Assembly (NCBI RefSeq): GCF_900116255.1 | Contig: NZ_FPAI01000009.1 | Location: forward strand, 44,051-108,050 | Length of the DNA: 64,000 bases | Source: Halolactibacillus miurensis | Lineage (GTDB): Bacteria > Bacillota > Bacilli > Bacillales > Amphibacillaceae | Reading direction: 5' to 3' | Shown: in pieces, positions 1-7,838 of the stretch | Position numbering within the stretch: the stretch's first letter is position 1 | Layout of the letters: each line of letters opens with the position of its first letter | Notes under the pieces: generated by a model | Database searches by the model: none | Told to the model about the DNA's origin: nothing | Seen by the model: only the letters and a program-made list of their open reading frames with translations | Translations under genes and position numbers: made by a program

Positions 1-606
1 TTAAGATAAAGAAATAATGTCATCAATCACCCCTTCTAATTCAAATGACTGCAATATCTGATGAACATCGTCTGCTAATAGCCCAATCTGCAGAAAATAA
101 TTATCCTTTTGTCTGAGATAAGCATATTTGAAAAAGTCATTGCCCTCTGTATCTTTACGAATATCTTCAATCAAAAAGTCACCCGTATCATTTAAAACAT
201 CATTAATGGGATGATCAGTAGGCACTTGCCAGCCAATATATTCCGGGACGTTACTTAAGATAATTTCACGGTTCGCATTATAATAATGGATATCGTCTAC
301 ATAGTATTTATCAGCTAATTGTTGTAATGATGTGTTAGTTGCCATATCAATCTCTTGGTTGATGCCCTGGGCTGATAGGGCTAATTTGTCATCTAAAAGT
401 TTCGTAATTGTCGTGTAAGCTTCATTTGATTTTGCTAGTACATTAGAGTAAGCGATCGCAATGCGACTTGCCTCTGCTTCAAAATCATTAGTCGATCGTT
501 TAATAGAATTAGTGGTTGCAATAAATGTGAGGAAGAAAAAAATAATCATCAAAGAAATAAAAGGTATAAGAAAGTACTTTAAGCGTAATTTATTAGGGTT
601 GAGCAT
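1..606 (-). CDS. Truncated membrane sensor protein (extracytoplasmic sensing domain only)
   Basis: The 201-residue product has a short basic N-terminus, one membrane helix (about residues 12-31) and an extracytoplasmic region of about 170 residues with a helical stretch then a PAS/Cache-like part (DDIHYYNANREIILSN). This is the usual front half of a transducer such as a chemoreceptor, histidine kinase or GGDEF/EAL protein. No second membrane helix, HAMP or output domain follows: the frame stops with TAA at bases 1-3. A GGAGG sequence sits 8 bases before the ATG. It is either a decayed sensor or one whose output part lies out of frame beyond the window edge. Family assignment is by architecture only. 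Confidence 0.6.
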   Translation of the reverse strand: MLNPNKLRLKYFLIPFISLMIIFFFLTFIATTNSIKRSTNDFEAEASRIAIAYSNVLAKSNEAYTTITKLLDDKLALSAQGINQEIDMATNTSLQQLADKYYVDDIHYYNANREIILSNVPEYIGWQVPTDHPINDVLNDTGDFLIEDIRKDTEGNDFFKYAYLRQKDNYFLQIGLLADDVHQILQSFELEGVIDDIISLS

Positions 607-827
607 CTTTTTTCGCCTCCGGTTAAGCCATTAAAAGGAATGCCTAATCATGACAAATAAACAGGTTTAAAGATAATAAAAGGATATAATATTACATTCC
701 CGTCATATAGAAATGTTAAGCGTCTTTTTGGGAAAAACCATACAAATACAGACAAAAAACAACTTTTTAGAAGTGGATTTTCCAGAGTGACTAGGATTTG
801 TTTAGAGATGTTGTTGTGGAGTGTTTC

Positions 828-836
828 TGTTATAAT
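828..836 (+). promoter_or_regulatory. Extended -10 element of the murB promoter
   Basis: TGTTATAAT is an extended -10 (TGn plus perfect TATAAT) about 35 bases before the murB start. No good -35 box is present, which fits an extended -10 promoter. The rest of the 607-860 gap, between divergent genes, shows nothing else clear. Confidence 0.55.
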
Positions 837-869
837 AGGTGAAGAATGTTGAGATAAAGGATGAAGAGT

Positions 870-1787
870 ATGCGATTAGCTGAAGAAATAAAAAATAAAT
901 TGATCAAAGATTTACCCAGTGTTGAATTACATTTTAATGAACCAATGGGACAATATTTATATACCAAATTAGGTGGACCGGCAGATGTATTTGCTTTTCC
1001 TAAGTCGATTGAGGAAGTACAAGGCGTCGTAAAAGCTAGTAGAGAGTATCAGCTCCCGCTTACGTTACTCGGTAATGGATCGAACCTCATTATTCGAGAT
1101 GGTGGGATCCGTGGGATTGTGATGAGCTTGTCGCACTTAAATACCATCACGGCTAAAGGTGATAGCGTGATTGCTGGAGGTGGGGCAACGATTATTGATA
1201 CATCTTATTATGCTCTTGAAGCCTCTCTTTCAGGACTTGAATTTGCTTGTGGTATTCCAGGGACTGTCGGCGGAGCGGTATTTATGAATGCGGGTGCTTA
1301 TGGCGGGGAAGTGAAAGATTGTTTAGCGTCAGTGACAGTGATGACTGAAACGGGAGAAGTACTTGATGTGAAGGCTTCTGATCTGGCTCTTGGTTACCGG
1401 ACAAGTAATGTTGGTGAGAATAACTGGATTGTGTTAGAGGCGCGTTTTGCCCTAGTGAAAAAAGACCGACAAGAAATTAAAGCGATAATGGATGATTTAA
1501 CAGAAAGACGTGAGACTAAACAGCCGTTAGAATATCCGTCGTGTGGCAGTGTATTTAAACGGCCACCGGGTCACTTTGCTGGAAAACTCATTCAAGATAG
1601 TGGTCTGCAAGGTAAAGGTATTGGTGGGGCAGAAGTGTCTACCAAACATGCTGGCTTTATCGTAAATAAAAATCATGCGACGGCCAGTGACTATATTGCC
1701 GTTATTGAAATGGTCCAACAGACAGTGAAAGACACCTTTGGTGTGGCATTAGAACGAGAAGTAAGAATTATAGGAGAAGAACTTTAA
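870..1787 (+). CDS. murB: UDP-N-acetylenolpyruvoylglucosamine reductase MurB
   Basis: MurB is the cytoplasmic FAD enzyme that reduces UDP-GlcNAc-enolpyruvate to UDP-MurNAc, the second committed step of peptidoglycan precursor synthesis. Visible marks are the FAD-binding GNGSNLIIRDGG, the GIPGTVGGAVFMNAGAYGG block, the catalytic-serine region YPSCGSVFKRPPG and the C-terminal STKHAGFIVN. At 305 residues it has the length of the short firmicute type. The ATG at 870 is preferred because AAAGGA lies 8 bases upstream. The ATG at 861 directly abuts that site and has no spacing. Single gene, ended by its own terminator. Confidence 0.95.
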   Translation: MRLAEEIKNKLIKDLPSVELHFNEPMGQYLYTKLGGPADVFAFPKSIEEVQGVVKASREYQLPLTLLGNGSNLIIRDGGIRGIVMSLSHLNTITAKGDSVIAGGGATIIDTSYYALEASLSGLEFACGIPGTVGGAVFMNAGAYGGEVKDCLASVTVMTETGEVLDVKASDLALGYRTSNVGENNWIVLEARFALVKKDRQEIKAIMDDLTERRETKQPLEYPSCGSVFKRPPGHFAGKLIQDSGLQGKGIGGAEVSTKHAGFIVNKNHATASDYIAVIEMVQQTVKDTFGVALEREVRIIGEEL

Positions 1788-1816
1788 AGACCGTCTATGT
1801 GCGGTCTTTATTTTTT
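1786..1816 (+). terminator. Intrinsic terminator of murB
   Basis: An 8-bp stem (AAAGACCG / CGGTCTTT) is followed by a run of T, overlapping the stop codon. Confidence 0.85.
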
Positions 1817-1875
1817 TGAACAAATGTCGTGCACCTTATAAAAAAGTATGTTAGAATGTGAGCAATCGAATAGTA

Positions 1876-2021
1876 ATCTTTTGGGGCAGGGTGTAATTCC
1901 CGACCGACGGTAAGAGGTGAACGACAAACCTTAAGTCCGTGACCCGGATCAATCAATGATTGTGAAGGTGGATTTGGTGAAATTCCAAAGCCGACAGTGA
2001 AAGTCTGGATGGGAAAAAGAT
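1876..2021 (+). promoter_or_regulatory. FMN riboswitch (RFN element) of the rib operon
   Basis: The conserved RFN core is present: GGGGCAGGGTGTAATTCCCG at the start, the CGACCGACGG and GTCCGTGACCC blocks, GGTGAAATTCC, and the closing CCGACAGTGAAAGTCTGGATG. It lies upstream of ribD. An intrinsic terminator follows about 85 bases later, so control is probably by FMN-induced premature termination, as in Bacillus riboflavin operons. Confidence 0.97.
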
Positions 2022-2104
2022 GAAACAAGAAATGACAAAGTGCAGGGATACGTCTGTAAATATACAGGCGAGGACTGTTTATTTGTTGATCATTTCTTTA
2101 ATGT

Positions 2105-2140
2105 AAACACCCCAAGTCTTTTGATTTGGGGTGTTTTTTG
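2105..2140 (+). terminator. Riboswitch-controlled terminator before ribD
   Basis: A perfect stem AACACCCCA / TGGGGTGTT with a T6 run, located between the RFN element and ribD. It is the expression platform that FMN binding would expose. Confidence 0.9.
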
Positions 2141-2199
2141 ACCAAAAAAGATCTATTTGAATAAAAATAATGAAAAGGTATCAAGGAAGGAGTGAAAAA

Positions 2200-3285
2200 A
2201 TGAAGGATCAAGATTACATGGCGCTTGCCATTGAGTTGGCGAAAGGAACCGTAGGACAAACATCACCGAATCCATCCGTTGGCTGTGTGCTTGTGCGTGA
2301 TGGTGTGATTGTAGGTCTTGGGAGTCATTTAGTTCCTGGAGAAGGCCATGCGGAAGTTTTAGCTATTCAACAAGCGGGTGACAAGGCTGAAGGCGCAACG
2401 GCGTATGTCACATTAGAACCGTGTTCGCATACAGGGAAAACACCACCATGTAGCCGTTTGTTAATTGATTCAGGGATTAAACGTGTGATTGTCGCAACGG
2501 AAGATCCCAATCCTTTAGTGAGTGGTCGCGGGATTAACTGGTTAAAAGATGCCGGATTATCCGTTGAAGTCGGCTTGATGAAAGAAGAAGCAGTCGCACT
2601 CAATCAAACGTTTTTTCACTTTATGAAAGAAAAACGACCATTTATCACATTGAAAGCGGCGATGACACTTGACGGGAAAACGGCCACGAAAACCGGTGAT
2701 AGTCGTTGGGTGACAGGTGAGAAAGCACGAGAACATGTGCATCATATGCGAGCGAAATACGATGCGATTCTCATCGGTAAAGGCACGGCGGTAAAAGATA
2801 ACCCAAGCCTAACGGTAAGGCAACCTGAATACGGTAAACATCCTATTCGGATTGTGCTAGCGAATGACTTACATTTGCCTGATCATTTAACGCTATTTCA
2901 TGATGATCATCAAACGTATGTCGTTTGCGGGAAAGAAGCGGACATGGATGTGTTTAAAGAAAAACATCCAACGGTAGGTGTGATTCAGCTGTCAAGTCAA
3001 CAAGTAGAGATTCCTGAATTACTTAAGCAGTTAGCCGAGTTGAATATTCAATCGGTCTATGTTGAAGGTGGCGAGACGGTGCATAAAAGCTTTGTTGAAA
3101 GTGGTTTTGTTGATGAGTGTCACGTCTATATTGCGCCTAAGTTACTGACAGGTAAAGATAGCTTTGGGGTGATTGGTGGTCAATCGCCAGAGTGGATGAA
3201 CGATGCCTTTGCTTTATCATTTGAACATGTGGAACGAATAGGTGAAGATCTCTTTATTAAAGCCATCAAGAAAGCGGGGAATTAG
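2200..3285 (+). CDS. ribD: Bifunctional diaminohydroxyphosphoribosylaminopyrimidine deaminase / reductase RibD
   Basis: Catalyses deamination and then NADPH-dependent side-chain reduction in riboflavin synthesis. The N-terminal zinc deaminase domain (residues 1-145) shows the HAE motif (GEGHAEVLAI) and the zinc cysteines in EPCSHTGKTPPCS. The C-terminal reductase domain starts around TLKAAMTLDGKTAT. Length is 361 residues, equal to B. subtilis RibG as recalled. The ATG at 2200 has GGAAGGAG upstream, whereas an ATG at 2170 has no ribosome site. First gene of the rib operon, 2 bases before ribE. Confidence 0.95.
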   Translation: MKDQDYMALAIELAKGTVGQTSPNPSVGCVLVRDGVIVGLGSHLVPGEGHAEVLAIQQAGDKAEGATAYVTLEPCSHTGKTPPCSRLLIDSGIKRVIVATEDPNPLVSGRGINWLKDAGLSVEVGLMKEEAVALNQTFFHFMKEKRPFITLKAAMTLDGKTATKTGDSRWVTGEKAREHVHHMRAKYDAILIGKGTAVKDNPSLTVRQPEYGKHPIRIVLANDLHLPDHLTLFHDDHQTYVVCGKEADMDVFKEKHPTVGVIQLSSQQVEIPELLKQLAELNIQSVYVEGGETVHKSFVESGFVDECHVYIAPKLLTGKDSFGVIGGQSPEWMNDAFALSFEHVERIGEDLFIKAIKKAGN

Positions 3286-3287
3286 TT

Positions 3288-3938
3288 GTGTTTACCGGAA
3301 TTGTTGAAGAAAAAGGCACTTTACAAACCATCTCTAAAAACGGACGTAGTCTCGTCTTAACGGTTGGGGCGAAAAAAGTTCTCGGTGACGTGCATATTGG
3401 GGATTCCATTAGTGTGAACGGGGTCTGTTTAACGGTGACCCACTTTACAAAGGATCAGTTTTCCGTCGATGTGATGCCTGAAACGTATGCGGCGACGAAT
3501 TTAAAAGATTTAGCTAAAGGAAGTTATGTGAATTTAGAACGGGCGATGCATGCGAATGGTCGGTTTGGTGGGCATTTTGTGTCTGGTCACGTTGATCATG
3601 TGGCGACGATTGAAAAGACGTGGCGTGATACGATTGCGAAATATGTCAAAATTACTGTTCCTTACGATAAATTGAAATATCTCACAGAGAAAGGTTCGGT
3701 GACCGTTGATGGAACGTCACTGACGGTTTTTCATGTGGATGAGACAAGTTTTACATTATCACTCATCCCAGAAACGCAAGCGGCGACCATTCTTGGCGCA
3801 AAAGAAGCAGGCGATACGGTTAATATTGAGTATGATGTCTTAATGAAATATATGGAGCGTCTGTTGACGCATCAAAGTCATGAGAAGCAATCATCAGGTA
3901 TAACAGAAGATAAATTAAAAGATTTAGGGTTTTATTAA
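3288..3938 (+). CDS. ribE: Riboflavin synthase alpha subunit RibE
   Basis: Catalyses dismutation of two 6,7-dimethyl-8-ribityllumazines to riboflavin. The 216 residues contain the two internally repeated lumazine-binding barrels, the first beginning with the diagnostic MFTGIVEEKG and the second near residue 98 (GHVDHVATI). It starts with GTG 2 bases after the ribD stop, with GGGGA as ribosome site, which suggests translational coupling. Confidence 0.95.
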   Translation: MFTGIVEEKGTLQTISKNGRSLVLTVGAKKVLGDVHIGDSISVNGVCLTVTHFTKDQFSVDVMPETYAATNLKDLAKGSYVNLERAMHANGRFGGHFVSGHVDHVATIEKTWRDTIAKYVKITVPYDKLKYLTEKGSVTVDGTSLTVFHVDETSFTLSLIPETQAATILGAKEAGDTVNIEYDVLMKYMERLLTHQSHEKQSSGITEDKLKDLGFY

Positions 3939-3950
3939 GGGGGGAGTAAG

Positions 3951-5144
3951 ATGCATACGATTGAACAAGCACTTGAAGCATTAAAACGAGGAGAAGTCAT
4001 TATTGTCATTGATGATGAGCACCGGGAAAATGAAGGGGATTTTATCGCTTTAGGTGAACATGCGACACCTGACGTCATCAACTATATGGCCACAAAAGGT
4101 AAAGGCTTGATTTGTACGCCGATTGAGAAGACACTGGCTGACAAGCTGCTGCTTACAGAGATGGTCTCCAGAAATACGGATGACCACGGAACGAACTTTT
4201 CTATTAGTATCGATCATGTTGATACGCATACAGGCATTAGCGCCTTTGAACGATCACAAACGATTCTTGCTTTATTAGAAGAAGGTAGTACGCCAGTTGA
4301 TTTTAAACGACCCGGTCATGTGTTTCCACTGATTGCCGACCCTGATGGGGTTGTGAAGCGACCAGGACATACGGAAGCAGCTATTGATTTAGCTAAACTT
4401 GCGGGCGCAAAACCTGTTGGGGTTATTTGTGAAATTATGCGAGAAGATGGACAAATGATGCGCACAAGTGAATTAAAAGCCTTCGCAGAAGCAGAAAGTC
4501 TTGTGATGATTACGATCGAACAACTGGTCGAGTACCGAAAAAGGCATGATAGACTCGTGACGCGTGAAGCGAATATTCAGCTACCAACGTCACTTGGTGA
4601 TTTTAAGATGGTTGGCTATGTTGAAAAAGTCACCGGTAAAGAACATGTAGCACTCATTAAAGGTAATCTAACGAAAGAAGAAGCACCACTCGTTCGCGTG
4701 CATTCGGAATGTCTCACCGGCGATGTATTCGGTTCAAAACGCTGTGACTGCGGGCCGCAACTTGAGCGAGCGCTTGAAACGATTGAAGAACGTGGTGTGG
4801 GTGCTGTCATTTACATGCGTCAGGAAGGCCGCGGCATTGGGCTGATTAATAAACTAAAAGCCTATGAGCTTCAAGAACAAGGGTATGACACGGTTGAAGC
4901 CAATCACCAATTAGGATTTGGTGCAGATCTACGTGATTATTCTATTGCGGCTCAAATTTTAAAAGATTTAGGGCTTGAAACAATTACGTTAATGACGAAC
5001 AATCCGAGAAAGCTAGAGGGCTTAACGCGTTATGGGATTAATATTAATGAACGCCAAGCGATTGAAATAACAGCGAATGAAAACAATGCAGACTACCTAA
5101 AAACAAAAAGCACGAAACTTGGTCATTTATTTTCGGATAAGTGA
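3951..5144 (+). CDS. ribBA: Bifunctional DHBP synthase / GTP cyclohydrolase II RibBA
   Basis: Supplies both branch substrates of riboflavin synthesis. Residues 1-200 are the 3,4-dihydroxy-2-butanone-4-phosphate synthase with the acidic [11 protein letters not shown] loop. Residues 205-397 are GTP cyclohydrolase II with zinc cysteines in [15 protein letters not shown] and the [10 protein letters not shown] motif. The length of 397 is typical of the fused firmicute enzyme. A strong GGGGGGAG ribosome site precedes the ATG, 12 bases after ribE. Confidence 0.96.
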   Translation: MHTIEQALEALKRGEVIIVIDDEHRENEGDFIALGEHATPDVINYMATKGKGLICTPIEKTLADKLLLTEMVSRNTDDHGTNFSISIDHVDTHTGISAFERSQTILALLEEGSTPVDFKRPGHVFPLIADPDGVVKRPGHTEAAIDLAKLAGAKPVGVICEIMREDGQMMRTSELKAFAEAESLVMITIEQLVEYRKRHDRLVTREANIQLPTSLGDFKMVGYVEKVTGKEHVALIKGNLTKEEAPLVRVHSECLTGDVFGSKRCDCGPQLERALETIEERGVGAVIYMRQEGRGIGLINKLKAYELQEQGYDTVEANHQLGFGADLRDYSIAAQILKDLGLETITLMTNNPRKLEGLTRYGININERQAIEITANENNADYLKTKSTKLGHLFSDK

Positions 5145-5231
5145 TAGCGGGCCGCTGTTAATAGCTGACTAAAATGATTGATTAAATAGTATAACGATAA
5201 AAATACTGAGTGAAAATAGGAGGAAATAGAC

Positions 5232-5696
5232 ATGGTAAACACAGTACAAAGCACATTAGTAGGCACAGATTTAAAGATTGGGATTGTCGTAGGGAGATTT
5301 AACGAATTTATTACCGGGAAGTTACTCGGCGGGGCAGAAGATACGTTAAAGCGTCACGGTGTAAAAGATGAAGATATTACCGTTGCGTGGGTACCGGGAG
5401 CTTTTGAGATTCCGTTAATCGCAAAGAAAATGGCGGCATCAAAGAAGTATGATGCAGTGATTACGCTAGGGACGGTTATTCGTGGGTCAACGCCACACTT
5501 TGACTATGTATGTAATGAAGTGGCTAAAGGTGTTTCACAAGTGACAATGACAACAGACGTACCAACAATCTTCGGTGTCTTAACGACGGAAACGATTGAA
5601 CAAGCGATTGAGCGTGCCGGTACAAAAGCAGGGAATAAAGGTGCGGATGCTGCTGTATCAGCGATTGAAATGGCTAACTTAGTCAAAGAATTTTAA
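5232..5696 (+). CDS. ribH: 6,7-dimethyl-8-ribityllumazine synthase RibH
   Basis: Condenses the RibD-pathway pyrimidine with DHBP to give lumazine, forming a 60-subunit capsid in Bacillus-type organisms. Seen are [28 protein letters not shown] and the active-site [15 protein letters not shown]. The 154-residue length is standard. It follows ribBA after an 87-base gap without a terminator and has an AGGAGG ribosome site, so it is the last gene of the rib operon. Confidence 0.96.
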   Translation: MVNTVQSTLVGTDLKIGIVVGRFNEFITGKLLGGAEDTLKRHGVKDEDITVAWVPGAFEIPLIAKKMAASKKYDAVITLGTVIRGSTPHFDYVCNEVAKGVSQVTMTTDVPTIFGVLTTETIEQAIERAGTKAGNKGADAAVSAIEMANLVKEF

Positions 5697-5713
5697 TGTT
5701 TTAAAATGAACAT

Positions 5714-5757
5714 AAGCCCGGTCATTATTAGGTTTAATACCTAAAGATGACCGGGCT
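5714..5757 (+). terminator. Hairpin ending the rib operon
   Basis: An 11-bp perfect outer stem (AGCCCGGTCAT / ATGACCGGGCT) encloses a smaller TAGGT / ACCTA hairpin. There is no clear T run, so it may act as an RNA end stabiliser or a weak terminator. Confidence 0.6.
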
Positions 5758-5837
5758 AAACATTTCTAGTTATATAGAAATGAGAAGAAGAGGTTACGTA
5801 TTCACTCACCATAAAATACATTCGAAATTACATATTA

Positions 5838-6035
5838 TCAACTAGTAAAATAATGCTTAAACGCTTTGTTTATACCTTTTAGCCCAATAATCAATGAGAG
5901 ACTTCTCATTACTAATTCAGCAACGAGTAATGTCCCCATGTCACACTTTCTAGAAATGGCTGATATGCTAAATCCTTGTTTATGTAGTTGATGTACTTGT
6001 AAAATCACATGTATTTTTACACCCTTTACACCCAC
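5838..6035 (-). pseudogene. Transposase scrap, possibly IS21-type IstA N-terminus
   Basis: A 65-codon frame contains QVHQLHKQGFSISAISRKCDM, which resembles the helix-turn-helix start of IstA-like transposases (helix - KQG - SISAIAR). After about residue 33 the resemblance ends and no DDE domain follows. It lies at the left edge of an AT-rich accessory patch, so it is probably an insertion-sequence remnant. The match is short and from memory; it could also be a chance frame. Confidence 0.4.
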
Positions 6036-6188
6036 CTATTAATAAATCTATCATAACGCATGAGACTATTATTTGGTGTAAAAAGTGTTCATTTTTATCA
6101 GGAGAAATCTGTATACTTTATTTTAGCAGTTACATCACTCATTTTAAGATAAATGACTTAGAGTTTTATCTTAGAGTAAAAAGCAATA

Positions 6189-6461
6189 CTACTTATTTGA
6201 TTTCCTCTTGTAATTGTTATGCCACATAAAAATACTCATAACTGAGAAAAAAATTGCAAATACGAGAATATAATAATATAGAATACTATTTACATAGATT
6301 TCTTTATATCTCTCTATTGTATATGAGAAACCATATGTAATAATGCCCCAAAAAAATCCACCAAGTAATACTGTAGCTGTACTTACAATAGAAAGAAAGA
6401 ATGGATATAGTACAAAAGCGAATACTTTGCCTTTATTAGCAATTTTTTCATACTTGTTCAA
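6189..6461 (-). CDS. Small two-helix membrane protein, candidate immunity protein
   Basis: The 90-residue product has a basic N-terminus, two strong hydrophobic segments (about residues 14-42 and 58-78) and a basic tail (NNYKRKSNK). I recognise no family. It starts with TTG behind TAGGAGTG and lies 31 bases downstream of, and on the same strand as, the secreted bacteriocin-like gene, which is where immunity proteins usually sit. The gene is much richer in A+T than the flanking core genes. The immunity role is inferred from position and topology only. Confidence 0.6.
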   Translation of the reverse strand: MNKYEKIANKGKVFAFVLYPFFLSIVSTATVLLGGFFWGIITYGFSYTIERYKEIYVNSILYYYILVFAIFFSVMSIFMWHNNYKRKSNK

Positions 6462-6492
6462 CTTGATTCACTCCTATGTTTGATTGAAGTGA

Positions 6493-7368
6493 TTATCTAT
6501 TTGTATAATCAATTATTGAGTCTCGAAGAAAAGTGTCATAGCTGTAAACATATCCAACAGGACCTGTATATTTTAGAGTTTCTCTGCTAGGACTATCTAT
6601 CATAACTCTAAGGTATTTTTTCCCGCTATTTTTATAATAATTCCAGCCTTTTACAATCCCTAACCAAGTTTCCCACTTAGTTTCATAATGTGCTTTAGTG
6701 TCTATATCCTTAGTCAATACTCCATTAATTAATGCTGAACTTAATGTTGCAGTGAGCGCGCCAGCTGCAATAGACCAAGTTACAGATCCACCTAAAGCAG
6801 AGATAAGTAAACTTACAGCAGTAGACAGAGTCATATCTCTTAAAAGGTGAATTTTTTTCTCTGATGTAAATGAACTACCACTACTTTTTTTATAGCCTTT
6901 AGTAGTATAACCAAAAATTAGATCTTTATATGACTTTACATAAGAATAGCCAGATGAATACGGAAAAGCACTGCTGGCATTCAGGACAATTAGGTTTGAT
7001 GGACTTGCAATTTGAGTACTTGGTCCTATTTCATATGATGAAAGTTCACTTTTAGGATCAGCATCAGTGATTAAATCTTCTATATTGCTTTCTTCTACAT
7101 TACTTAGTTTTCCATTATCATACTCTACTTCTACCAAAGTATTATTCTTTTTATCTACTTTGGAGGAATTTGTTATTTCATCGTTAAGATATTGTTTTAT
7201 AGTTCCATCAGATTCTTGTACTAATGTAATTTTGTTATTATTTTCATCAACAAATGTAAAACTATTATCACTTTCAGAAGCAGAAGCGAAAACACTCATA
7301 TTAAATGTGGGAATAAGTAACGAGAAACAAATAGCAATGGTCAAAAGGTATTTAGATGTTTTGTTCAT
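6493..7368 (-). CDS. Secreted bacteriocin-like protein (geobacillin-26-like architecture)
   Basis: The 291-residue product has a clear signal peptide (cleavage likely after VFASA). A low-complexity acidic pro-like region follows (about 35-110, rich in N, D, E, K, S). The mature part contains an alanine/glycine-rich hydrophobic stretch (about 190-225, ISALGGSVTWSIAAGALTAT) and an aromatic basic tail (KTHYE-like, WLGIVKGWNYYKNSGKKYL). This layout recalls large secreted bacteriocins such as the geobacillin 26 family, but I cannot confirm homology. The ATG at 7368 is chosen because GGAG is 7 bases upstream; the ATG at 7374 is too close. Strongly AT-rich, so probably acquired. Confidence 0.65.
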   Translation of the reverse strand: MNKTSKYLLTIAICFSLLIPTFNMSVFASASESDNSFTFVDENNNKITLVQESDGTIKQYLNDEITNSSKVDKKNNTLVEVEYDNGKLSNVEESNIEDLITDADPKSELSSYEIGPSTQIASPSNLIVLNASSAFPYSSGYSYVKSYKDLIFGYTTKGYKKSSGSSFTSEKKIHLLRDMTLSTAVSLLISALGGSVTWSIAAGALTATLSSALINGVLTKDIDTKAHYETKWETWLGIVKGWNYYKNSGKKYLRVMIDSPSRETLKYTGPVGYVYSYDTFLRDSIIDYTNR

Positions 7369-7395
7369 AATCATACTCCATTCCTTAGTTTTGGT

Positions 7396-7428
7396 TTTAC
7401 AAATCAGTGTCCTTTTTTAATTTGTAAA
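7396..7428. promoter_or_regulatory. Inverted repeat, candidate operator of the secreted-protein gene
   Basis: Perfect 9-bp arms TTTACAAAT (7396-7404) and ATTTGTAAA (7420-7428) separated by 15 bases lie between the -10 box and the ribosome site of the secreted-protein gene. A repressor site or a 5'UTR stem is possible. Confidence 0.4.
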
Positions 7429-7431
7429 TAA

Positions 7432-7460
7432 ATTATATATATAATTATTAATAATGTAAA
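7432..7460 (-). promoter_or_regulatory. SigA promoter of the secreted-protein/immunity pair
   Basis: On the minus strand TTTACA (7460-7455), a 17-base spacer and TATAAT (7437-7432) match the vegetative consensus closely. Confidence 0.7.
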
Positions 7461-7719
7461 TGTTTTTATTGCAATATTTTGTTAAATTTTTTCAGGATCC
7501 GAGGTACGACTTTTTCGGTCCTGAATGAAAATGATGACAGTAAAGGTCCTCACTTCATGCTTAATAATCTTATAGTATGTATTTCCTAATTGCAGTGGTC
7601 TCAATAATTCAGGACATAGGCTTGAGTTGTTGTGAATGTGTAGGTGAAATTATTTCGTTGCTGTCGAACGAACACATTTCGCTTTTAAACTCGTATTATG
7701 GGCGTACTTGTTTACTTTA
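7461..7719. other. Gene-free stretch with a long-range inverted repeat
   Basis: No coding frame is supported here. A 9-bp inverted repeat (GTCCTGAAT near 7520 and ATTCAGGAC near 7608) brackets about 80 bases; it could be debris of an insertion element. Otherwise nothing recognisable. Confidence 0.3.
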
Positions 7720-7788
7720 TAAAAAAGATGTCAGTGGGTTATTTTAGCAAACAATCTCTGTCTTACTAAACATCTCTTCACTGACATC
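7720..7788 (-). terminator. Terminator of the bmrCD operon
   Basis: On the minus strand a 10-bp stem GATGTCAGTG / CACTGACATC with a long loop is followed by TTTTTT, about 50 bases beyond the bmrD stop. Confidence 0.7.
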
Positions 7789-7838
7789 AAATATTATAAA
7801 ATTGATTTGTTCTGTCTGTTATCTCGTATGTTTTACTC

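Noticed and set aside
7067..7420. Plus-strand 117-codon frame opposite the secreted-protein gene
   Set aside because: No ribosome site, and antisense to a gene with a clear signal peptide and promoter.
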